From a virus, in the IMG/VR virus record IMGVR_UViG_3300025707_000026, positions 1 through 29,145 of that record: a stretch of 29,145 nucleotides of DNA, one strand, 5' to 3'. The translations under genes were made by a program, and so were the position numbers. Shown here in pieces: positions 26,301 through 29,145 of the stretch. The notes under the pieces are model-generated. The model saw only the letters and a program-made list of their open reading frames with translations. It did no database searches and had not been told where the DNA came from. Positions within the stretch are counted from its first letter, which is position 1; each line of letters begins with the position of its first letter.

Positions 26301-29145
26301 CTTGTTCCCTGGCCTTGCGTTTCATCTCCCTAATTTTTATCCATATAGGGTTTGTTAATTCCTCTCCGAATAAAGGTACATGTGTTTCATATGCCAATAT
26401 CTCTTTTTCGACAAAGCTATACTCCTCATCCACCAAATCTATGACTGCGAAATTTTGCTCATCCTCCATCAGCATGGCAACCCTCGCCCCTGTATTGTAG
26501 TCCGCGTATATCCGTGTTCCGTCCGATGGATCGGTTTCTGCGTAGAGTTCTATAGGGTCCGCTCCTGCTTTAAGTTTTTTTCTATTTGCTTCGGCCCGAT
26601 CATATTGGAGGTCGTATCTAAGGTCGTCCATCCTCTCAGCAATAATCTCCTTGGACCGCTCGTCAACCAAACGATCAATCTCTTCCAGCTTCTCTGTATA
26701 CCAGGCGAACTCGCTGCCATCCTGCGGAATCCCATTGGTAACATCAACCAACTTGACTCCGTTATCGTTGAGGTATTGTTTGATCTGGTCATGGGTAAAC
26801 TTAGGCTGCTTCATCTTGCGGACTTTATCTAACTCCGCTTGAGCTTCGTCTAGTTTATTTTGGCGGAACGCCAACGTCAAAGCTGTGGACGGCATCTCCA
26901 AATTTTCTTGTGCCGACTTAACTTTATTTTCAGCTTCTGTAATTAAATATTTTCTATGGTCAAGGGCTAGATAGTTTTCCAGGCCGGTAGCCGCAATTTC
27001 TCCAGCCTTAACTTTAGGGAGTTTGCGAATAATGTTTAACCATTCTTCGGCTGACTTGGGTTGGGCCTTGCTAGGCTTGAGGTTGTGGACTGCGTCTGCG
27101 AGAGTAGAGTAATGCCAAGTTGGGTTTACTTCTTCGGCAACTTCGTCTTGGTAGAGTTCTTGTGGTCCCTCTATCTTTTTCTCTACCTGGAAAGGAGCTT
27201 GTCCTTTCATCGGCGCAAGTTTCTGCGGTTGCGTGTAAGGCTTTACACTTTCAATTTCCCATACATGGGTTTCTTTGCGGCTGCCGAAATCAAACTCTGA
27301 TCCCTTTTCAACCTGATGCTGTTTACGGAGTTTGTTAAATTCTTTTGCGGTTTTAACCTGGCGAGAACCCTTGAACACTACCTCTCCAAGGGCTTCATTG
27401 TTTTCATTCTTTAAGACGATAGGTACGCCTATATGCTTTGCTGGGATTGCTCTGCCCCTGACTTCCAGCGTCTTACCGCCGGATATAATCTTTTCATCCC
27501 AAGGGCCACGGATGAATAGTTTTGTTATTTCTCCTTTTTCGTTCCAGGGGATTTCTGCTGCTTGGCTTCCCAATCCGCTAGTCCCTGGTCGGCTTCCGCC
27601 TCGTTCTTCTGCATCACCTGTAACTGGACCATTTGCTTCGCGGTCAATTTCGCCTTTTGTGTCGGGTCCAAGGTCTGTCCGTATATTGCGCTTCCCTTCA
27701 TATAAAGCTCTGATAAGACCTGCGTACTCGTCTTCATTTATCTCACCTCTCTGTTTAGCTTTCTTTAAGTCCTTCTCAGCGCGTTTTAAAAATTCATCTA
27801 CGCCCTTGCGTGTTTGTTCTTCCGAGCCGTTAGCCTGGCGAATCTGACTTATTATCTTGCGAACATTCTCAGATTTATTCTTACCGAAAAAACATCCAGC
27901 CGCGCCAAGCATATCACATGCCCCACAAGTCCACAATCCTTTGGTCCCAGGCTTTAAAGCGATAATGTCAACGTAGTGTGTATCCCTCTTAGTTTTTAGT
28001 TTCCCCCCATCAACCGGACAAAGTTTCTGCGTCATCTCGTTGAATACCGTAGGGAATCTCTCTTTAACCTCGGCCCTGGATACTGAGTTTTTCCCCTGGT
28101 TAATGGGGAGGTAAACAGCTACCCTGTCATTGATCTCCGCTATCTGCGATTCTGTCATCCCCTTCCCGATAACAACGGCCAGTTGCAAATCAGGATTTTC
28201 CATCGCCAGGTCAAAGTTGGTTTCATCAATAGAAAGCATCTTGAGGTTAAAGTCGCTTACCTTGCGTAATAAGTCTGGGCGTTTAGAAAATATCTGCATC
28301 CTGACTCCACGCCGATTCATCTCTTGTATCAAGACCAACTGCGCTTCAGAGAGATCGCCTTTATCATTAATCCTTAACGCTAATCCATCTTCATGCTGGT
28401 CGGTTGCTTCAAACATTTCGAACAGTCTATCCGCTAAAACATCCTTATGGTTCTCCGCCGCCCACTCTGTAAACTCTGCCTTGATTAATTCGGTAGGTCG
28501 CGCATTAGCGTCCGCTGCGTAGCAGAACTTAGCGCAATTCTTACTGGGGTTGCAGTTCTTAAAAGAACCAGAAATATCTAGTTCCGCCTTACGGTTGTCG
28601 CCGATAAAAGTATAACCCTTGACTCTCTTCTCGACCTGCTTGGGATCACCTGTCAAGAAATCCTTTATAATGGAGTAACGCCCCAGCTTATCCTTGCCCC
28701 ACAACTTACTGTTAAGGAGTTCATCAACATTGCGGCCTTCCATCGAGCGGAAGAATATTTCTCTAATAGTAACACCGCGAACCGCTGCGGCAGCCCAAAG
28801 CGTACCGGCATGCGCTTTTATGTTCTTTTTAAACATGGTCCGCTCGGCCCTGTTCATCCTGCCCACGCCCTCTTTCAAAGCCTCGTTGACCTCTGGATAA
28901 ATTGTATCCATGCTCCCTGTTTGTTCTGATACTGTAGGAGGCTTCGGCTTCTTAGCTTTCTTTTTCCCTGGTTCCGATTGGTAAAGCTCTTCAGTTTTAT
29001 CTACTCCAAATATTTCTTCGGGGGTTGGGAGAGAGGCGAATATCTCATCTTCAGACATTTGCTCTAAAATATTAGGACTAGCAGGATCGAACTTTTTAGC
29101 AAAGATGGATTTGATTTGTTCTGGATGGAAGGCGTTGAAAGTTAA
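20347..29145 (-). CDS. Giant polyvalent (ejected internal virion) protein, N-terminus outside window
   Basis: The frame is open to the right edge: 29 codons precede the first ATG in the window (29058), including FHPEQIKSIFAKKFDPASPN. That resembles the IKS...FDP..P.I motif common in phage polyvalent proteins, so the true start is outside. Numbering from ATG 29058 (2,903 aa): about 150-400, a GP88-like Cys domain (C169-x5-C175-x3-C179, C378/C381/C389); 510-605, an ASCH domain (GGKTLEVRGRAIP); 650-1500, the polyvalent block with EEWLNIIRKLP, ILVHVRADER, LYIQELQSDW and RIEWTSGIQQ; near 1545, LHELGHFFYE, an HExxH metallopeptidase-like motif; long coiled coils; from about 2480, a conserved C-terminal LPD-like region with hydrophobic segments. 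It sits before a gp17-like fibre gene, the place of T7 gp16, so it is probably packaged and injected. Confidence 0.85.
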   Translation of the reverse strand, partial: LTFNAFHPEQIKSIFAKKFDPASPNILEQMSEDEIFASLPTPEEIFGVDKTEELYQSEPGKKKAKKPKPPTVSEQTGSMDTIYPEVNEALKEGVGRMNRAERTMFKKNIKAHAGTLWAAAAVRGVTIREIFFRSMEGRNVDELLNSKLWGKDKLGRYSIIKDFLTGDPKQVEKRVKGYTFIGDNRKAELDISGSFKNCNPSKNCAKFCYAADANARPTELIKAEFTEWAAENHKDVLADRLFEMFEATDQHEDGLALRINDKGDLSEAQLVLIQEMNRRGVRMQIFSKRPDLLRKVSDFNLKMLSIDETNFDLAMENPDLQLAVVIGKGMTESQIAEINDRVAVYLPINQGKNSVSRAEVKERFPTVFNEMTQKLCPVDGGKLKTKRDTHYVDIIALKPGTKGLWTCGACDMLGAAGCFFGKNKSENVRKIISQIRQANGSEEQTRKGVDEFLKRAEKDLKKAKQRGEINEDEYAGLIRALYEGKRNIRTDLGPDTKGEIDREANGPVTGDAEERGGSRPGTSGLGSQAAEIPWNEKGEITKLFIRGPWDEKIISGGKTLEVRGRAIPAKHIGVPIVLKNENNEALGEVVFKGSRQVKTAKEFNKLRKQHQVEKGSEFDFGSRKETHVWEIESVKPYTQPQKLAPMKGQAPFQVEKKIEGPQELYQDEVAEEVNPTWHYSTLADAVHNLKPSKAQPKSAEEWLNIIRKLPKVKAGEIAATGLENYLALDHRKYLITEAENKVKSAQENLEMPSTALTLAFRQNKLDEAQAELDKVRKMKQPKFTHDQIKQYLNDNGVKLVDVTNGIPQDGSEFAWYTEKLEEIDRLVDERSKEIIAERMDDLRYDLQYDRAEANRKKLKAGADPIELYAETDPSDGTRIYADYNTGARVAMLMEDEQNFAVIDLVDEEYSFVEKEILAYETHVPLFGEELTNPIWIKIREMKRKAREQAEAEFLDNRNQIKDNSEGVTKFTNWMHEGGKDYVEWLITLPGNKMAALTVPAEALALREKIVKWAEMKAKDAPGGGNQSQRVAAWLSDFKVNAGTANFLALKSNSDIFTKEEMHYYYRHAERYFYVAEIPSLKETHGTRFFNPPAKEFKHDSHFPNPNILVHVRADERVGERIILDKEKKAELDAAQAEWKKADDALTVIRKKMYGATPEIMRTLYAPETEALEVVHKKSAVVQGKLKDLEGSDAKAARVLYIQELQSDWADARRESDAPPAPFVDETKDYTALALKRMIHHAISNGFDRIEWTSGIQQDTRYEMERFISGIIWNPDTKVLRARPRGEKEFVEIADHVEEVDLPKYIGGDAAARLIRSEPPSPRVIAKFEKAKFDRKEAQEKYRAADLSIPPLFEKFERKIGYPEANRIPESQRNRIKSLGASRGEKAETYFENFMSFLDGYPEVSREEVFALAKSVDKLEAEKKEAMLMETRAVKKISQLERKTGSVIEDLEANDKALSGIEVQVATDGMKDYYDKILPSVAKDVLKKLGVKNAKIDPAGDLTPEEYTRGFQPGFDLDQVREALTDEEGKTKRIALFQEKQGLKRGALQFGPDISKGDNVILLLENADLSTYLHELGHFFYEQLRYLANQPNAPQKIKDDMDKLLKFVGGEKLDLAAWNNMTLEERRTGHEKVARAFEAYLFEGNAPTLELQGIFRSFAAWMKQIYTTIRSGLKVNLSDEVREVFDRMLATDEEIANAREINRMKPLFENNEVIKMDPDRWLEYQRAVTNDVEEADEKLRTKSLDNMKWLRIGTNRILLEKKREVRDQREAVKNEAEQTVAEKQEYKLVAWLRQPVDKKKTTKSHKTDVTPEVDSLFVAIGKLGGIKQDELYTQWGVDKKTEYGTFRKVARTKDGLSIDDMGTQLVQYGYLHPLGQDGKYEPHVFEALFVDEISGRKHNSVKNDQYEASEAYEDNYFKFAQEEGQQGKLEDAPHQKISIQSLIDTFGNEEEAIWKTLPKGRWGLISDSEDAINVNLLKDLAGYSSADEMIHALVKAKPMRDAIEEETDRRMLELFGTLGDRASIDKAVDEALHNEARTKAVHAELSALAKRVGKGNVLMKAARAWAEEKIGRMKIMDIKPSQFAAAEARANRLAENALKRGNLDEATDHKRAAVLNHHFAKVASKALEEVDRNVRFFNRLDSKGARKAIDPEYMIEIDRLLGKFDIRKSVTQKALKRRETLSQWVQAELAKGNNPNIDPRLLGEIELTHYRQVPMDEFRGLYDTIKNIDHLGRLKNELLLEQEKRDVQAAVNEITLTINATAKKKKIKDSDKRLGLNNPQDQWKKDKLSFMAEHRKFGNIGRVFDGLKNGPFWQFVTKKMNAQADWQAEMQEKANIKLGELFSVYNTLEFTTLKGGLYKLEYVPDIDISLSKQERIMIALNWGNETNRARVTDGYGLSASEVENHILSTLDERDWTFVQGMWDYIEEYWALIEAKERRVTGVAPEKVEALPVNTGTAVGQIRGGYFPITFDQDESNIAFDNLAKTAADQAKLGAAGRATTARGHTKARAEGEVNIKIKADFGVIFSHVHQVIHDLAWHEWLIDTNKILGHQDMVDAITAHYGAATYKALKNTVIDIAAGDVPSVQTHEKAMNWLRQGMSIAAMGWNLGTSLLQPLGLTQSMVRVGPIYVAKAMLRFFSGAAAMDGTVKFMYEHSSFMRLRGKTMNREINEIRNKIAGTGFVSKVRGPIDDTFFYLIAKAQLMADIPTWLGAYEKAQAENASEQDSIAMADQAVIDSQGSGHIKDLASIQRGGPLKKLWTNFMSYFQTTYNLSTDSIKGTNFKSPTSIARLGVDFLLLYTFPILIEEYVRGALLRGECDDGKDWACMRDKIVRDHIAYPLSGIFIGREFVGMAQGFSQYQGPAGMRGIAEAGKFATQVGQMENDEKLWKAANKTGGVFFHWPAVQVERLIWGSLDLAEGKTDKVTAPLFGYSKQ

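Overview
This window is about two thirds of a temperate, short-tailed (podovirus-like) bacteriophage or prophage genome. The evidence is a terminase pair, a T7-type tail-fibre N-terminus, a tail-collar fibre, a giant ejected-type polyvalent protein, a tyrosine integrase beside a tRNA-derived attachment core, and an XRE repressor facing an operator region. The host cannot be named. Three 2-oxoglutarate/Fe(II) oxygenases, the fibre types and the moderate base composition resemble phages of marine Proteobacteria (inference). The attachment core has the geometry of the 3' half of a bacterial tRNA-Glu. No portal, capsid, tube, DNA polymerase or RNA polymerase gene lies in the window; portal and capsid genes probably lie beyond the left edge and before the right edge of a circular map.

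Nearly everything is read leftwards (minus strand). In transcription order from the right edge: 29145-20347 is one giant open frame that continues past the edge. A TTGACA/TATAAA promoter fills the 57-base gap after it. Then come a T7-like fibre with 36-base tandem repeats (20259-18241), a collar fibre (18241-17339), a Cys-containing small protein, a fibre-associated or chaperone-like protein, three consecutive 2OG-Fe(II) oxygenases (16662-14875), and a run of very small membrane, coiled-coil and zinc-ribbon proteins down to 13.86 kb. This late block ends at a hairpin/T-tract terminator placed inside the 3' end of the convergent repressor gene.

The switch lies at 13.2-13.75 kb. The rightward repressor gene has two TGTCA-N7-TGACA operators, one over its own start codon, each overlapping a leftward TTGACA box. 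The early leftward leader contains a strong hairpin plus T-tract just before the first Shine-Dalgarno site, which suggests attenuation or antitermination. The early operon (13.2-6.1 kb) runs: small Cys-rich proteins, Sak3/DUF1071 annealing protein, coiled-coil protein, SSB, replication initiator with internal GGTAAT iterons, helicase-loader-like protein, PD-(D/E)XK-like protein, zinc-finger protein, integrase, attP, DUF6378-like protein, RusA resolvase and small regulators. Start and stop codons overlap at many junctions (ATGA, TAATG, TAGTG), implying translational coupling.

At 5.6-6.06 kb two small genes run rightwards from a TATAAT promoter; the first is a paralogue of a gene just beyond it on the other strand. 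From 5.2 kb leftwards lies a lysis module (DUF5675 protein, holin candidate, overlapping Rz/Rz1-like pair), several unknown small genes, a 58-aa protein sharing the N-terminus of TerS, then TerS, TerL, and a series of tiny proteins beginning or nearly beginning Met-Cys that run off the left edge.

The features most worth follow-up are a 65-base iteron-like sequence present both in the replication initiator gene and just upstream of terL, the oxygenase triplet beside the fibres, the paired inverted arms around the tRNA core, and the domain make-up of the giant protein.
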